Assembly (NCBI GenBank): GCA_023511485.1
Contig: JAIMBH010000008.1
Coordinates: forward strand, 1-64,000
Length of the DNA stretch: 64,000 nt
Reading direction: 5' to 3'
DNA from: Bacillota bacterium
GTDB taxonomy: Bacteria > Actinomycetota > Aquicultoria > Aquicultorales > Aquicultoraceae
Part shown: in pieces, positions 17,365-26,586 of the stretch
Layout of the letters: each line of letters begins with the position of its first letter
Numbering within the stretch: the first letter of the stretch is position 1
Translations under genes and position numbers: made by a program
Notes under the pieces: generated by a model
What the model saw: only the letters and a program-made list of their open reading frames with translations
Databases searched by the model: none
Told to the model about the DNA's origin: nothing

Positions 17365-17889
17365 CTATCCAAAGCGATTCTTGAATTCGGGCTGACGTTC
17401 CTCCAGGAGTTCGGCCAGAACGTAGTAGATCAAATCTGCCGGGGGCGGGCATCCTGGAATATAGATATCCACGCCGACGATTTCGTGGACAGGTACAGCA
17501 TAAGGTAGAAGCGTTGGGATATCCTTGCTAGGTTGCGATGTGCCACCCTCCGCCGTTTCGACAAACACGCGGTTTATGACATCGGCAACCCTAAATGTGT
17601 TGCGGTATGCCAGGATATTGCTGGTTACCGCACAGTCGCCGAGCGATATAAAAGTTTTTGTGCGCTTGCGTATTTTGTGGGCAAGCTCGCGCTGTTCTTC
17701 GTCGCCAACCGCACCCTCGACCAGTACTATATCGACGTTTTCAGGATACTCCTTGGCGTCGACAAGGGGACTGTAAACAAGCTCTATCTTATCAGCCAGA
17801 TCAAGAAGGCGCTCATCCATGTCGAATATAGACATGTGACAACCCGAACATCCATCGAGCCACACAGTTGCTACACGCGATTTTGCCAT
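17365..17889 (-). CDS. hoxY: Bidirectional [NiFe]-hydrogenase small subunit
   Basis: 174 residues, the short form that carries only the proximal [4Fe-4S] cluster. The ligands are Cys14 and Cys17 (DGCSGCHMS), Cys86 (GDCAV) and Cys147 (PGCPPP). The long C-terminal part with medial and distal clusters found in uptake hydrogenases is missing, as in HoxY. There is no Tat signal, so the enzyme is cytosolic. It passes electrons from HoxH to HoxU. The start overlaps the end of hoxU by 19 bp. Confidence 0.92.
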   Translation of the reverse strand: MAKSRVATVWLDGCSGCHMSIFDMDERLLDLADKIELVYSPLVDAKEYPENVDIVLVEGAVGDEEQRELAHKIRKRTKTFISLGDCAVTSNILAYRNTFRVADVINRVFVETAEGGTSQPSKDIPTLLPYAVPVHEIVGVDIYIPGCPPPADLIYYVLAELLEERQPEFKNRFG

Positions 17890-18605
17890 AAACCTTCACT
17901 CCTCATGATCCGTAGGTAAGGCAAGAACTTATGCTCTTTGCGTGCTTCGCCGATGGACATACCCCTCTCATAGATGGCTCCAACAGGGCAGACGTTTACG
18001 CACTTGCCGCAGCTCGTGCAGGTCGGAGATTCGCCCCAGGGTTGGTTAAGGTCGGTGATTATCTTATCGCCAATGCCGCGTCCCATCAGGCCTAAGGTGT
18101 TAGCCCCTTCGACTTCTGCGCATGCGCGTATGCAGCGGGTACACAGGATACAGCGGTTATGGTCAATGATAAATTTATCGTGTGACGAGTCGATCTCTAA
18201 ACCCTGGTATAGGTAAGGATAGCGGATATGGTCGACTCCAAGTTCAAGCGCTAGGCTTTGCAACTCACAGTTGCGGTTTGCCACACAAATCGCACATATA
18301 TGGTTGCGCTCGGCGAAGAAAAGCTCAAGCGTCATCTTGCGGTAGTTAAGCAGCCTCTCAGAATTGGTTGTGACCTCCATACCCTCCCAGATATAGGTGG
18401 TGCACGATGTGAGAAGTTTAGGCACGCCTTTTATCTCAACAAGGCACATGCGGCACCCCCCATAGTTGGTCAGCCCATCAAGCTGGCATAAGGTTGGTAT
18501 GCGGATGTTATTCTCACGGGCCACATCGAGTAATGTTTGGTCTTCACGACCAGCTACATCAAGGCCATCTATCTTAAGGGTTTTGACACGGACTTCTGGC
18601 CTCAT
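17871..18605 (-). CDS. hoxU: Hydrogenase diaphorase subunit with Fe-S clusters (HoxU/NuoG N-terminal type)
   Basis: 244 residues. A plant-type [2Fe-2S] domain has Cys40, Cys51, Cys54 and Cys68. A NuoG-like His-Cys [4Fe-4S] site follows (His102, Cys104, Cys107, Cys113). Two ferredoxin-type [4Fe-4S] motifs lie at Cys152/155/158/162 and Cys196/199/202/206. This is the electron wire between HoxF and HoxY. It overlaps hoxF by 4 bp and hoxY by 19 bp. The C-terminal molybdopterin-like part of NuoG is absent, which separates it from complex I NuoG. Confidence 0.92.
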   Translation of the reverse strand: MRPEVRVKTLKIDGLDVAGREDQTLLDVARENNIRIPTLCQLDGLTNYGGCRMCLVEIKGVPKLLTSCTTYIWEGMEVTTNSERLLNYRKMTLELFFAERNHICAICVANRNCELQSLALELGVDHIRYPYLYQGLEIDSSHDKFIIDHNRCILCTRCIRACAEVEGANTLGLMGRGIGDKIITDLNQPWGESPTCTSCGKCVNVCPVGAIYERGMSIGEARKEHKFLPYLRIMRSEGLWQNRV

Positions 18606-20281
18606 TCTCGCACCTCCAGGATTTCCTCATGCTCGCCGCCCCCTTTGGCATATTGTAACTGGCATACGCCGGCAGGACATTTCTTTTCCTTAATATGCGC
18701 TATGTATTCGTCTTTGAAGTAGCGGAGTGTGCTTAAGACTGGGTTTGGAGCTGATTGGCCGAGACCGCACAGGCTTGTACTGCGCACCATGTCGGAGAGG
18801 TTTTCCAGCAATATGAGGTCATTCATTGTCGCCGCGCCATTGGTTATTCTCTCTAAGATGCCGTGCATCTGGACGGTGCCAACGCGGCAGGGAATGCACT
18901 TGCCGCACGACTCGGATTTGCTAAAACTCATGAAGTACTTGGCTACATCGACCATGCAGGAGGTCTCATCCATGACGATCATGCCGCCGGAGCCCATGAT
19001 AGAGCCGACTTTCACCAGCGATTCGTAGTCGACCGGCAGGTCGATATACTCTTCCGGAATAGTGCCGCCGGATGGGCCACCGGTCTGCACCGCTTTTAGA
19101 TTACGCCCTTCAGGGATGCCGCCTCCAAGATCATAGATGATCTCGCGAAGCGTCATACCGAGCGGCACCTCGATAAGACCCACATTATTAACCTTACCAA
19201 CTAGGGCAAATACCTTGGTGCCTTTGCTCTTTTCAGTGCCGATGCTCGCGAACCAGTCACCGCCGTTTCGTATGATAGGGGCTATGTTAGCAAAAGTCTC
19301 GACGTTATTTATAAGAGTGGGTTTTCCCCAAAGTCCACGCTCAGAGGGGTAGGGAGGTCGTGGATGGGGTACGCCCCGGTGACCCTCGATTGAGGATATA
19401 AGCGCCGTCTCCTCACCAGTCACATAAGCGCCTGCACCGTAGCGCAGCTGGATGTCAAAGCTGAATCGTGTGCCGCCGATGTTTTGTCCAAGAAGCCCTT
19501 TCTTCTCCGCCTGTTTTATCGCAGTTCTGAGTCGCTCTATGGCCAGTGGGTACTCGGCTCTCACATAGATGAAACCATGGTTGGCGCCAATTGCATAAGC
19601 GCCGATAACCATCCCCTCGATTATCTGATGCGGATTACTCTCCATGATACTTCGGTCCATATATGCTCCAGGGTCTCCTTCATCGGCGTTGCAGATAACG
19701 TATTTATCTCCGTTGCTTTGCGCTTTGGCAACAGTGCTCCATTTTAAGCCAGTCGGGTAGCCGGCACCGCCACGTCCGCGCAGGCCGCTCCGCGCTACCT
19801 GGTCTATAATCTCAGCAGGGGTCATCTCGATTAATGCGTTGAGCATTGGCTCGTAGCCGCCGACGGCGATATAGTCTTCTATGCGCTCTGGGTCTATGTT
19901 GCCGGAATGTTCGAGAACGATTTTATGCTGCCGTTTGAAAAACGGCGTTTCCATCGAGCGCTTCAGTTCCTTAGTCGGTGCTTTGTCCAGGTTTTTGATA
20001 ATAGTTTTAGCCTTATCCGGACTGACGCCCTGGTATAGCACCCGTGTTGTCTCTGCAATAACGATTGGCCCTTTCGAACAAAGGCCGACACAGCCGACTC
20101 TTTTGATGAGCACTTCATCTTCAATTCCACGCTCAGAGACCTCTTTTTCCAGCGCCTCTTTAACCTTGTCACTGCGAAGCGACACGCAACCGGAGGCCAT
20201 GCAGACATTTACCGTGTGCCTGTACTTTTGTTTGCGCTCTTGTTCGGTCTTTCTTATCTTACGAAGCTCTTCGCGTGTCAC
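18602..20281 (-). CDS. hoxF: Hydrogenase NAD(P)H-binding flavoprotein subunit (HoxF/NuoF type)
   Basis: 559 residues. An N-terminal thioredoxin-like [2Fe-2S] domain (residues about 22-110; Cys in CMASGC and CVGLC) precedes the NuoF core. GRGGAGYPTGLKW binds FMN/NADH, followed by a SLBB domain and the [4Fe-4S] site ESCGKCIPCRVG with a later Cys in SLCGLGQ. It oxidises or reduces NAD(P) with electrons exchanged through HoxU. The last 40 residues include CPAGVC, a possible extra ligand pair. It overlaps hoxE by 23 bp and hoxU by 4 bp, so the operon is tightly coupled. Confidence 0.92.
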   Translation of the reverse strand: MTREELRKIRKTEQERKQKYRHTVNVCMASGCVSLRSDKVKEALEKEVSERGIEDEVLIKRVGCVGLCSKGPIVIAETTRVLYQGVSPDKAKTIIKNLDKAPTKELKRSMETPFFKRQHKIVLEHSGNIDPERIEDYIAVGGYEPMLNALIEMTPAEIIDQVARSGLRGRGGAGYPTGLKWSTVAKAQSNGDKYVICNADEGDPGAYMDRSIMESNPHQIIEGMVIGAYAIGANHGFIYVRAEYPLAIERLRTAIKQAEKKGLLGQNIGGTRFSFDIQLRYGAGAYVTGEETALISSIEGHRGVPHPRPPYPSERGLWGKPTLINNVETFANIAPIIRNGGDWFASIGTEKSKGTKVFALVGKVNNVGLIEVPLGMTLREIIYDLGGGIPEGRNLKAVQTGGPSGGTIPEEYIDLPVDYESLVKVGSIMGSGGMIVMDETSCMVDVAKYFMSFSKSESCGKCIPCRVGTVQMHGILERITNGAATMNDLILLENLSDMVRSTSLCGLGQSAPNPVLSTLRYFKDEYIAHIKEKKCPAGVCQLQYAKGGGEHEEILEVRE

Positions 20282-20921
20282 CGATGGTCACCCCCTCTAT
20301 GATAGGATTTTGGGCTGCGGGACCTTCCTCTGGCATAGTTGGAGTACCCCTTGGTGGCTTACCGCCGGTATCTTCTGCTATAGAAGTCCACTCTTTCACG
20401 CGTCTTTTTAGCTCATCAGTGCTTATTTTGCCGACCACTTCGCCATCAAAAATGGCGATTGGGGCAAGGCCACAAGAGCCGATACACCTGGCGGTAACAA
20501 CGGACACTTTGTTGTCTGCGCTTGTCTCGCCCGGCTTTGCTCCGGTGATATCCTCAACAGCTCTCAGAAGGTCATCAGCACCTTTGATATAGCACGCGGT
20601 TCCGGTGCACACGATGCAGGTATGCTCGCCCTGGGGTTTTAGCGTGAAGAAGTGGTAAAAAGTTGCGACACCATAAACCTCACTTAATGGTACACGCAGC
20701 GACGTGGCCACGTACTTCATGATATCCTCGTCAAGATATCCAAACGTCTCTTGAGCAGTATGGAGTGTCTGTATGAGGGCATAGGGTTCGTATCCATAGC
20801 TTCGCATTGTTCTCTCGACCATCTTCCACCTCCGGTCACCTGGAGGTGGGGATGGCTTCTCCAGAGCCATCAAGGGCACCGTCCTTTCAACTATCTTGTA
20901 TATGATAGATATGGCTTTCAT
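20259..20921 (-). CDS. hoxE: Hydrogenase diaphorase [2Fe-2S] subunit (HoxE/NuoE type)
   Basis: 220 residues from the first ATG, but the conserved part begins after PLMALEKPSPPPGDRRW. An internal TTG-ATG at 20873/20870 has AAAGGA upstream and gives about 203 residues, so either start is possible. A helical N-terminal domain precedes a thioredoxin-like [2Fe-2S] fold with CTGTAC and ARCIGSCGLAP as ligands. First gene of hoxEFUYHW. Its presence, together with HoxF, HoxU, HoxY and HoxH, marks the cyanobacterial-type pentameric bidirectional hydrogenase. The upstream region is shared with the divergent archease gene. Confidence 0.9.
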   Translation of the reverse strand: MKAISIIYKIVERTVPLMALEKPSPPPGDRRWKMVERTMRSYGYEPYALIQTLHTAQETFGYLDEDIMKYVATSLRVPLSEVYGVATFYHFFTLKPQGEHTCIVCTGTACYIKGADDLLRAVEDITGAKPGETSADNKVSVVTARCIGSCGLAPIAIFDGEVVGKISTDELKRRVKEWTSIAEDTGGKPPRGTPTMPEEGPAAQNPIIEGVTIGDTRRAS

Positions 20922-20989
20922 TACCCGAACGGGACATGAATTATTACCGGAATGCGCAGATGAAAAACTTTTCGCACTCTGTTAATGCA

Positions 20990-21009
20990 GGGTAATATTT
21001 ACCCTTTTT
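20990..21009. promoter_or_regulatory. Inverted repeat in the hoxE/archease divergent promoter region
   Basis: GGGTAA (20990-20995), TAT, TTACCC (20999-21004), then TTTTT. It sits 70 bp upstream of hoxE and 35 bp upstream of the archease start. It could be an operator for either gene, or a short intrinsic terminator in the archease leader. Confidence 0.4.
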
Positions 21010-21039
21010 AAATTTCTCAAGGTGGGAAATGAATTTCTT

Positions 21040-21450
21040 ATGAAATTCGAGTTTTTAGAACATCCGTCTGACCTATTAATCAAGGCGGTCGGTAAGACCG
21101 AGAAAGAGGTATTTGAAGCAATGATGCAGGGTGTCGCTGCTTACTTAAGTGGCGAAACTAAAATTGAAGCTGAGCCTTTAGCAAAGGAACAGGCTTATAG
21201 TGTAGAGATAAAAGGCGATGGATATTTAAACCTGCTAATCAAATTCTTGAACGAGATACTGTACCTGACTGAGACAGAGAGAAAGATATTTACAAAAGCA
21301 GAGTTCGAGGAGCTGACAGAGACATCCCTGAAAGCGAAAGTTTACGGATTCGAAGGCGAATTTGTGGAGCAGATAAAAGGTGCGACATACAGGTCTTCTT
21401 TTGAGAAAACTCCGGAAGGATATGAGGCAAGGGTAGTATTCGATGTCTAA
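21040..21450 (+). CDS. Archease (RtcB activator)
   Basis: 136 residues beginning MKFEFLEHPSDL, the canonical archease N-terminus; an in-frame GTG at 21022 would add six residues. AAGGTGGG lies about 13 bases upstream. A metal-site Asp is expected near the C-terminal VVFDV. Archease accelerates guanylylation and turnover of the RtcB ligase. The coding region overlaps rtcB by 8 bp, which supports the assignment strongly. Confidence 0.9.
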   Translation: MKFEFLEHPSDLLIKAVGKTEKEVFEAMMQGVAAYLSGETKIEAEPLAKEQAYSVEIKGDGYLNLLIKFLNEILYLTETERKIFTKAEFEELTETSLKAKVYGFEGEFVEQIKGATYRSSFEKTPEGYEARVVFDV

Positions 21451-22873
21451 TACAGTCCAAAAACAGGATTTAAAGCAAATAGGAAATTATCTGTATGAGA
21501 TTCCTAAAACGTTTAGACCCGACATGAAAGTTCCTGCTAGGTTTTATTCGACTCCTGGTTTTATAGAAAAGTTGCTTGAGGAAAGAGCAATAGAGCAGCT
21601 AATCAACACAGCGACTCTTGATGGCGTTTATAAATACGTTGTGGCAATGGCGGATATCCATGAGGGCTATGGATTTCCTATAGGCGGGGTGGTGGCGGTT
21701 GATAAGACAAGGGGAGTAATTTCACCGGGAGGTGTTGGCTATGATATCAACTGCGGGGTAAGGCTGCTTAAAACGGGCTTAACGGTGGAAGAATTAAACG
21801 CCAGAAAAATAGACCTGATGGAAGAGATTTTTAAGACTGTACCAGCAGGGCTTGCAAGCAAAAGCGCCGTAAAAATATCATTTGAGGAGCTTGATAAATT
21901 CTTGGAAGGGGGTGCCGAATACGCAGCACAGAAAGGTTTTGGGACTGTAAAAGATCTAGAAAATATAGAAGAAAACGGCAGGCTGAGGATCGCCGATTCT
22001 GGCAAAGTAAGCGATAGGGCAAAGAAGAGGGGCAGGGACCAGCTTGGAACCCTGGGTTCAGGAAACCACTTTTTAGAGATTCAGCGTGTAACAGACATTT
22101 TTGATAAAGAGGTGGCGGATAAGCTGAACATCCAACAAGATGAAGTTTTTGTGATGATTCACACCGGTTCTCGGGGTCTGGGCCATCAGGTAGCATCCGA
22201 TTATATCGAGATAATGCGCGCGGCAATGAAGAAATATAATATAAAAGTTCCCGACCCTGAGCTGGTTTCGGCACCTTTTAACTCGGAAGAAGGACAGGAT
22301 TACTTTAAGGCAATGGCCGCAGCTGCAAATTTTGCCTGGGCAAATAGGCAGATAATTATGGAGAAGACAAGGCGGGCTTTCAATAGAACCTTAAGGATTC
22401 CCAAGGAGCAGATATACTTGATTTACGATGTAGCCCATAACATTGCAAAAGTAGAGGGTAATTTAATTGTCCATAGGAAGGGAGCTACAAGGGCTTTTGG
22501 CCCCGGTAACTCAAATATACCGCCGGTTTATAGAGATATCGGTCAGCCCGTTATTATCCCGGGAAGCATGGGAACTGCTTCATACCTGATGCTGGGAACA
22601 AAGAAGGCCGAAGAAGAGACGTTTGGCTCTGCGGCACATGGCGCCGGTAGGGCATTGAGTAGGCACAAAGCCAAACGTATAGTTAGGGGAGAAGAGTTAA
22701 GAACGGAGCTAGAAAAAGAAGGAATCGCCGTATTCTCTACAAGCAATGTAGGTTTAGCCGAAGAGGCTCCGGTTGCCTATAAAAACATAGATGAGGTGGC
22801 AAATATTACCGCTGAGACAGGTATAGCCAAAAAGGTTGTGCGACTTAAACCCATAGGCGTCGTTAAGGGATAA
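21443..22873 (+). CDS. rtcB: RNA-splicing ligase RtcB (3'-phosphate/5'-OH ligase)
   Basis: 476 residues, full length. The Mn-binding and guanylylation motifs are present: MADIHEGYGFPIGGV, GYDINCGVR (metal Cys), LGSGNHFLE, HTGSRGLGHQ and the C-terminal HGAGRALSR, which contains the guanylylated His. It joins RNA 2',3'-cyclic phosphate or 3'-phosphate ends to 5'-OH ends using GTP. Translationally coupled to archease. In bacteria the pair serves RNA repair, since tRNA introns are rare. No RtcR-type regulator is visible. Confidence 0.95.
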   Translation: MSNTVQKQDLKQIGNYLYEIPKTFRPDMKVPARFYSTPGFIEKLLEERAIEQLINTATLDGVYKYVVAMADIHEGYGFPIGGVVAVDKTRGVISPGGVGYDINCGVRLLKTGLTVEELNARKIDLMEEIFKTVPAGLASKSAVKISFEELDKFLEGGAEYAAQKGFGTVKDLENIEENGRLRIADSGKVSDRAKKRGRDQLGTLGSGNHFLEIQRVTDIFDKEVADKLNIQQDEVFVMIHTGSRGLGHQVASDYIEIMRAAMKKYNIKVPDPELVSAPFNSEEGQDYFKAMAAAANFAWANRQIIMEKTRRAFNRTLRIPKEQIYLIYDVAHNIAKVEGNLIVHRKGATRAFGPGNSNIPPVYRDIGQPVIIPGSMGTASYLMLGTKKAEEETFGSAAHGAGRALSRHKAKRIVRGEELRTELEKEGIAVFSTSNVGLAEEAPVAYKNIDEVANITAETGIAKKVVRLKPIGVVKG

Positions 22874-22933
22874 ACTTCATCGGCCTATATTATAATGCAT
22901 ATCGAATACATATATTGCTGCGCATTTAAGTCC

Positions 22934-24895
22934 TTATTTAAGATTAACTTCAAAACAATCTACCACAACAATGTTGCCTGTTGAACTGGCGTTCTTCTTT
23001 GATGTTACCTCAACCTTTACAGTGTGAGTCCCATATGGGAGGTTTTCTTTTACGTAAACAGGACTCTGGAACTTAATGGTTGGTGAGTAAAGATCAACCT
23101 CACGGTCAAAGACGCCATCAAGGTATACCTTTGCGATGCCGCAGTTTGGTGCAACAGCCGAATACCAGGTAACCGAATTGCCGGTAAAGGTAAACGTTGC
23201 GGTGGCTGGTTTGGTATAGTCAGTTGAATATTTATAGGCACTGCCGGAGGCGTTCTGGCTGCTTGCCAACGACCAAGTCCCCGTATAAACGATTGATGTG
23301 CTTGGTTCTTCAAATCTTGTCCCGCTTGGAGTTGCAACAGATATGGCGTTTGAGTAACCCGACATATTGCCGGCTGCATCATATGCACGCACGCGGTAGT
23401 AGTAAGCATGGCCAGGCAGGACTGTTAAATCCTTATATGAAGGTGTTACAGAGGATCCTATCTCAACGAAATCTGCTTCATCTGTGCTCCTTTCGATCTT
23501 ATATCCAATAACACCAACGTTATCTGTTGAGATTGCCCATGATAGATTGATTTCATTAGCGGAATTAACGGTAGCGGACAACCCTGTGGGCACTGTAGGT
23601 GCCTGCTCATCGGGTGTGGTAACGTTCGCAATATTTGAATAGCCAGATAAATTTTCAAAGGCATCGTAAGCGCGCACCCTATAATAGTAGGTTATAGCCG
23701 AGGTGGTTGAGTTATCCTGATATGAGTTAGTCGTAGATGTGCCAATCTCTGTAAAGTTTGCTCCATCGGTTGAACGCTCTATCCTATATCCCGCAACAGA
23801 CACATTATCTACAGAAGCATCCCAGGTCAAGCTTACCTGTGTAGAGGAGATTGCTGTGGCCGTAAGGTTGGCAGGTGCTGTTGGCGGCTGGTTATCATGT
23901 ATAACAACGCCTGAAACTACCCTTGTTCGAGCAGTCGGCATAGGTGTTTTAGTCTCCCATACAAGAGGAGTGGATTCCAGGTTTGCAGCTTCATTTATAT
24001 TGTAGTACGTCAGTGGGGGGATGTTTTCGTCTCCTCCAACAACATATAGATAACCGTTGACTGCTTCAACGGCTGGTCCGGACCTCGTTGTTGGCAGAAA
24101 ACCAAGCGATTTCCAGGTATCGGTTGCAGGATCGTATTCCTGAATTTGCGATATTGCAGTTACGACATATATCTTTCCGTTTAATACGGTTGCTTTACCT
24201 GCCGCGGCCGTCTGCATAGGGCTTTTTGAGACGAAAGTGTTTGAGGCAGGGTCATATTCCCAGCAGTCATTAGTTGCCTTACCGCTGCTGTCATAACCGC
24301 CCATTATATATATTTTACCTCCAACCTGGGCAACGGCCGGCAAATCTCGTGATGCCGGGAGGTCTGCTTTATTGATACTTACATTGGTATCTAAGTCGTA
24401 TTCTTCAATCGAATAAAGCGCATTTGATCCGGGTTTTCCGCTTGTTGTTGTACCCCCGATAACATATATTTTATTGTTGAGAAGCGCAGAACCTGCCCTG
24501 TAGCGGGCGGTGTTTATTCTACCAATGATCGTGCTTGACCCATCATCTGTATTGTAGGCAAGGATGGTGCTAGTGACATCGGTTGTTGCAGTACCGCCTG
24601 TTTTGTTTTTACCGCTAATAACGTAAATAATGTTGTTTAGCGTAACACTACTGGCTGAGCCTCTCGGTTCGCTCAGAGGAGGCATTGTCGTCCAGCTATT
24701 GGTTTCAGGGTTATACATTTCTACTGTGCTTAGAAGGTTAGAGGCGTCGTTGCCCCCTAAGACATAAATCCTGGCGCCAGTGGTTGCTGCATATGCCGGG
24801 GTGGGTATATTCGGTGAAAAAGGAAAGCTCGGTATGGAGCTAAATACCATTGCTGCTATAAGTAAAAGAGTTACAAATTTACGCCGTTTTAACAT
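22934..24895 (-). CDS. Secreted kelch-repeat/fibronectin III protein
   Basis: About 653 residues. ATG 24895 is preferred to GTG 24904 because AGGGAG is eight bases upstream. A signal peptide (residues 1-36, ending AYA) leads to about six kelch repeats (residues 40-340, recurring IYVxGG and YDxxTDTW). Two fibronectin type III domains follow (about 345-435 and 440-530, both beginning APxNLTATxxS or TGLSATVNS). A C-terminal beta-sandwich (about 540-653, TGTWSLASSQNASG ... YLDGVFDREVDLYS) resembles carbohydrate-binding or discoidin-like modules. Probably a cell-surface binding or adhesion protein. Confidence 0.8.
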   Translation of the reverse strand: MLKRRKFVTLLLIAAMVFSSIPSFPFSPNIPTPAYAATTGARIYVLGGNDASNLLSTVEMYNPETNSWTTMPPLSEPRGSASSVTLNNIIYVISGKNKTGGTATTDVTSTILAYNTDDGSSTIIGRINTARYRAGSALLNNKIYVIGGTTTSGKPGSNALYSIEEYDLDTNVSINKADLPASRDLPAVAQVGGKIYIMGGYDSSGKATNDCWEYDPASNTFVSKSPMQTAAAGKATVLNGKIYVVTAISQIQEYDPATDTWKSLGFLPTTRSGPAVEAVNGYLYVVGGDENIPPLTYYNINEAANLESTPLVWETKTPMPTARTRVVSGVVIHDNQPPTAPANLTATAISSTQVSLTWDASVDNVSVAGYRIERSTDGANFTEIGTSTTNSYQDNSTTSAITYYYRVRAYDAFENLSGYSNIANVTTPDEQAPTVPTGLSATVNSANEINLSWAISTDNVGVIGYKIERSTDEADFVEIGSSVTPSYKDLTVLPGHAYYYRVRAYDAAGNMSGYSNAISVATPSGTRFEEPSTSIVYTGTWSLASSQNASGSAYKYSTDYTKPATATFTFTGNSVTWYSAVAPNCGIAKVYLDGVFDREVDLYSPTIKFQSPVYVKENLPYGTHTVKVEVTSKKNASSTGNIVVVDCFEVNLK

Positions 24896-24963
24896 TATGA
24901 CCACTCCCTAAGCAGCTGGCGTCATTTGCGGATATTACCCTTTTCCTCTATGGATTAGCTATT

Positions 24964-24990
24964 CGTAAGTTACAAATAGCTTAACTTACG
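24964..24990. promoter_or_regulatory. 8-bp inverted repeat upstream of the kelch protein gene
   Basis: CGTAAGTT (24964-24971) and AACTTACG (24983-24990), separated by 11 bp. It lies 70 bp upstream of the kelch gene start on the minus strand, the spacing of an operator or promoter-proximal site. The remaining bases of 24896-25161 show no other structure. Confidence 0.4.
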
Positions 24991-25161
24991 CATTTTCCAT
25001 TATGTGAGGATTGCCTTGCAATCATAGTACTTCAAGCAAGGAATAAAGGTAATACCAGTATCTAACATTATATGGCATAACTTAGCAAAAAAGCGCCTGG
25101 TTTGCAATAGTCAGATGAATATTAATGCGTTAGTTACAGTTAGTTATAGTTGCATGCCCAA

Positions 25162-26208
25162 CTAAAACTTGTAGATTAGCACACTACCGTGGCTATCGGG
25201 CACCCAAAGATCGCGGTTTGTAGAATCATATTGAGCATAGCCGTTTATATCAACAGCAAACGCTTCAACTGCTTTTCCTGCCTTAAGGTCTACTATTGTG
25301 GCTATACTTTGCTTGTTTTCTGAAGCTATTAGGCGGTATCTGGTTTCATCTACAATCAACTGGTCTATCTTTCTGCCGGTATCAATCTTCTTTTCCCTTT
25401 TAAGGGATATGCCGTTTAGGATGGTGATAATCCCGTTCTTTTTGCAGGTGACGTATACTTTGGAGTTGACATCGTCGGCCCTTACTATTGCAGGGTTTTC
25501 TATTTCTTCAAAGGCTGGTTTTCCAAAAGAGCCGTTATTAAGCCTTACAGCTGCAATTTTATTTTCCTTAGGCATGGTAAGGTAAAGGGTTTTGTTTTTA
25601 GCGCTATATGCAATATCAGAAATAGAGGAGCCCAACTTTACTTCGCCAATATATGTTTTGGACGGCGGATTTATTGCGATAACGGTGTTTGCATTTTCTG
25701 AAAGCGCAAAGATTATGCTTCCTTTAGAATCTACCAGGAGTTTCTTTGCCGATTTTTGCATCTTAAGGATTGGATTGAGTTTTTTTCTTGCTATATCGAT
25801 TGAATATAGCATATTAGAATTTTTTGAACAGGCAAAAATGGTATTGGCGCTTTCGGCATAAGCTATGCCGCTCAACCCCTCATCGAGCTGGAAGGCATAG
25901 GTTTGGTTATTATTCTTCCGGTTTTTTAAAACAATCTGATTGATTTGGCTATTAAGGATAAATATATCATCTGTCTTTTTATTAAGCCCAAGCCAAGTTG
26001 GACTAAAACCTATCTTTATCTCTTCGGGTTTAGACTTATATGGTTTTGCTTTTAGAGGCACTGCTTTTCCGCTACAGCCTGCAACTAAAGCTAATGCGAG
26101 AACAAAAGACACTATGTGCAAGAAGACTATACTATATGCGTTTTGGGGAACTTTACCGTGCTTCTTACTTGAATTTGGGTAAGCAGTGTCATCGTGATAG
26201 ATCCGCAT
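25162..26208 (-). CDS. Lipoprotein with a YncE/NHL-like beta-propeller
   Basis: 348 residues. A hydrophobic segment ends in the lipobox LVAGC (Cys45), so the mature protein is lipid-anchored. The rest consists of repeated beta-propeller blades (SGIAYAESANTIFACSK, SDIAYSAKNKTLYLTMPK and similar at 40-residue intervals). The SD AGGAGG lies four bases before ATG 26208. No catalytic motif is visible. Similar proteins act as binding scaffolds on the cell surface. Confidence 0.7.
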   Translation of the reverse strand: MRIYHDDTAYPNSSKKHGKVPQNAYSIVFLHIVSFVLALALVAGCSGKAVPLKAKPYKSKPEEIKIGFSPTWLGLNKKTDDIFILNSQINQIVLKNRKNNNQTYAFQLDEGLSGIAYAESANTIFACSKNSNMLYSIDIARKKLNPILKMQKSAKKLLVDSKGSIIFALSENANTVIAINPPSKTYIGEVKLGSSISDIAYSAKNKTLYLTMPKENKIAAVRLNNGSFGKPAFEEIENPAIVRADDVNSKVYVTCKKNGIITILNGISLKREKKIDTGRKIDQLIVDETRYRLIASENKQSIATIVDLKAGKAVEAFAVDINGYAQYDSTNRDLWVPDSHGSVLIYKF

Positions 26209-26345
26209 GTTGCCTCCTGTTCAACTTTTTAGTCGACGCTGCTGGTCACATAATCTCACGCTTGGTAGCTGGATATTAGCACATATGAACATTGGCAGCA
26301 ATGATAATTTGCGTTGTAAATATAAGCCATTTTGCCTTCTAATTT

Positions 26346-26366
26346 AAAGCAGATGATCTGCTTTTT
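26346..26366 (+). terminator. Terminator-like hairpin in the divergent region 26209-26586
   Basis: AAAGCAGA (26346-26353), loop TGA, TCTGCTTT (26357-26364) with a T-run on the plus strand. No plus-strand gene ends upstream of it, so if it functions it would attenuate the leader of the CAP-domain gene 220 bp downstream. Nothing else is recognisable in this 378-bp interval. Confidence 0.35.
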
Positions 26367-26586
26367 AGTTTGTTTAAATCGAAATAAAACAATTGGCGTA
26401 GAAACAATATTCTGTCTGGTGCAGTTAAGGATATAGAGAGCGCTTGCACATATATAGATTTGTTAACAGAAGCTGTTTTGCTTGGTAAGCAACCCATTGT
26501 AGCTTGAAACCGGCGATTAAGAGTATTAAGGTATGGTGAAGTTCGTTTCGGATTTACCTTTAGAGCTTAAGGAAGGACGGTGCGAT

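Noticed and set aside
15429-20921. Minus-strand operon as a complex I (Nuo) fragment
   Set aside because: HoxY and HoxH with active-site Cys pairs and a dedicated protease show that it is a hydrogenase; NuoG here lacks the molybdopterin part.
24905-24960. GCAAATGACGCC upstream of the kelch gene, reminiscent of the GEMM core
   Set aside because: The GGCAAACC core and the intervening hairpin are missing, so there is no riboswitch by my reading.
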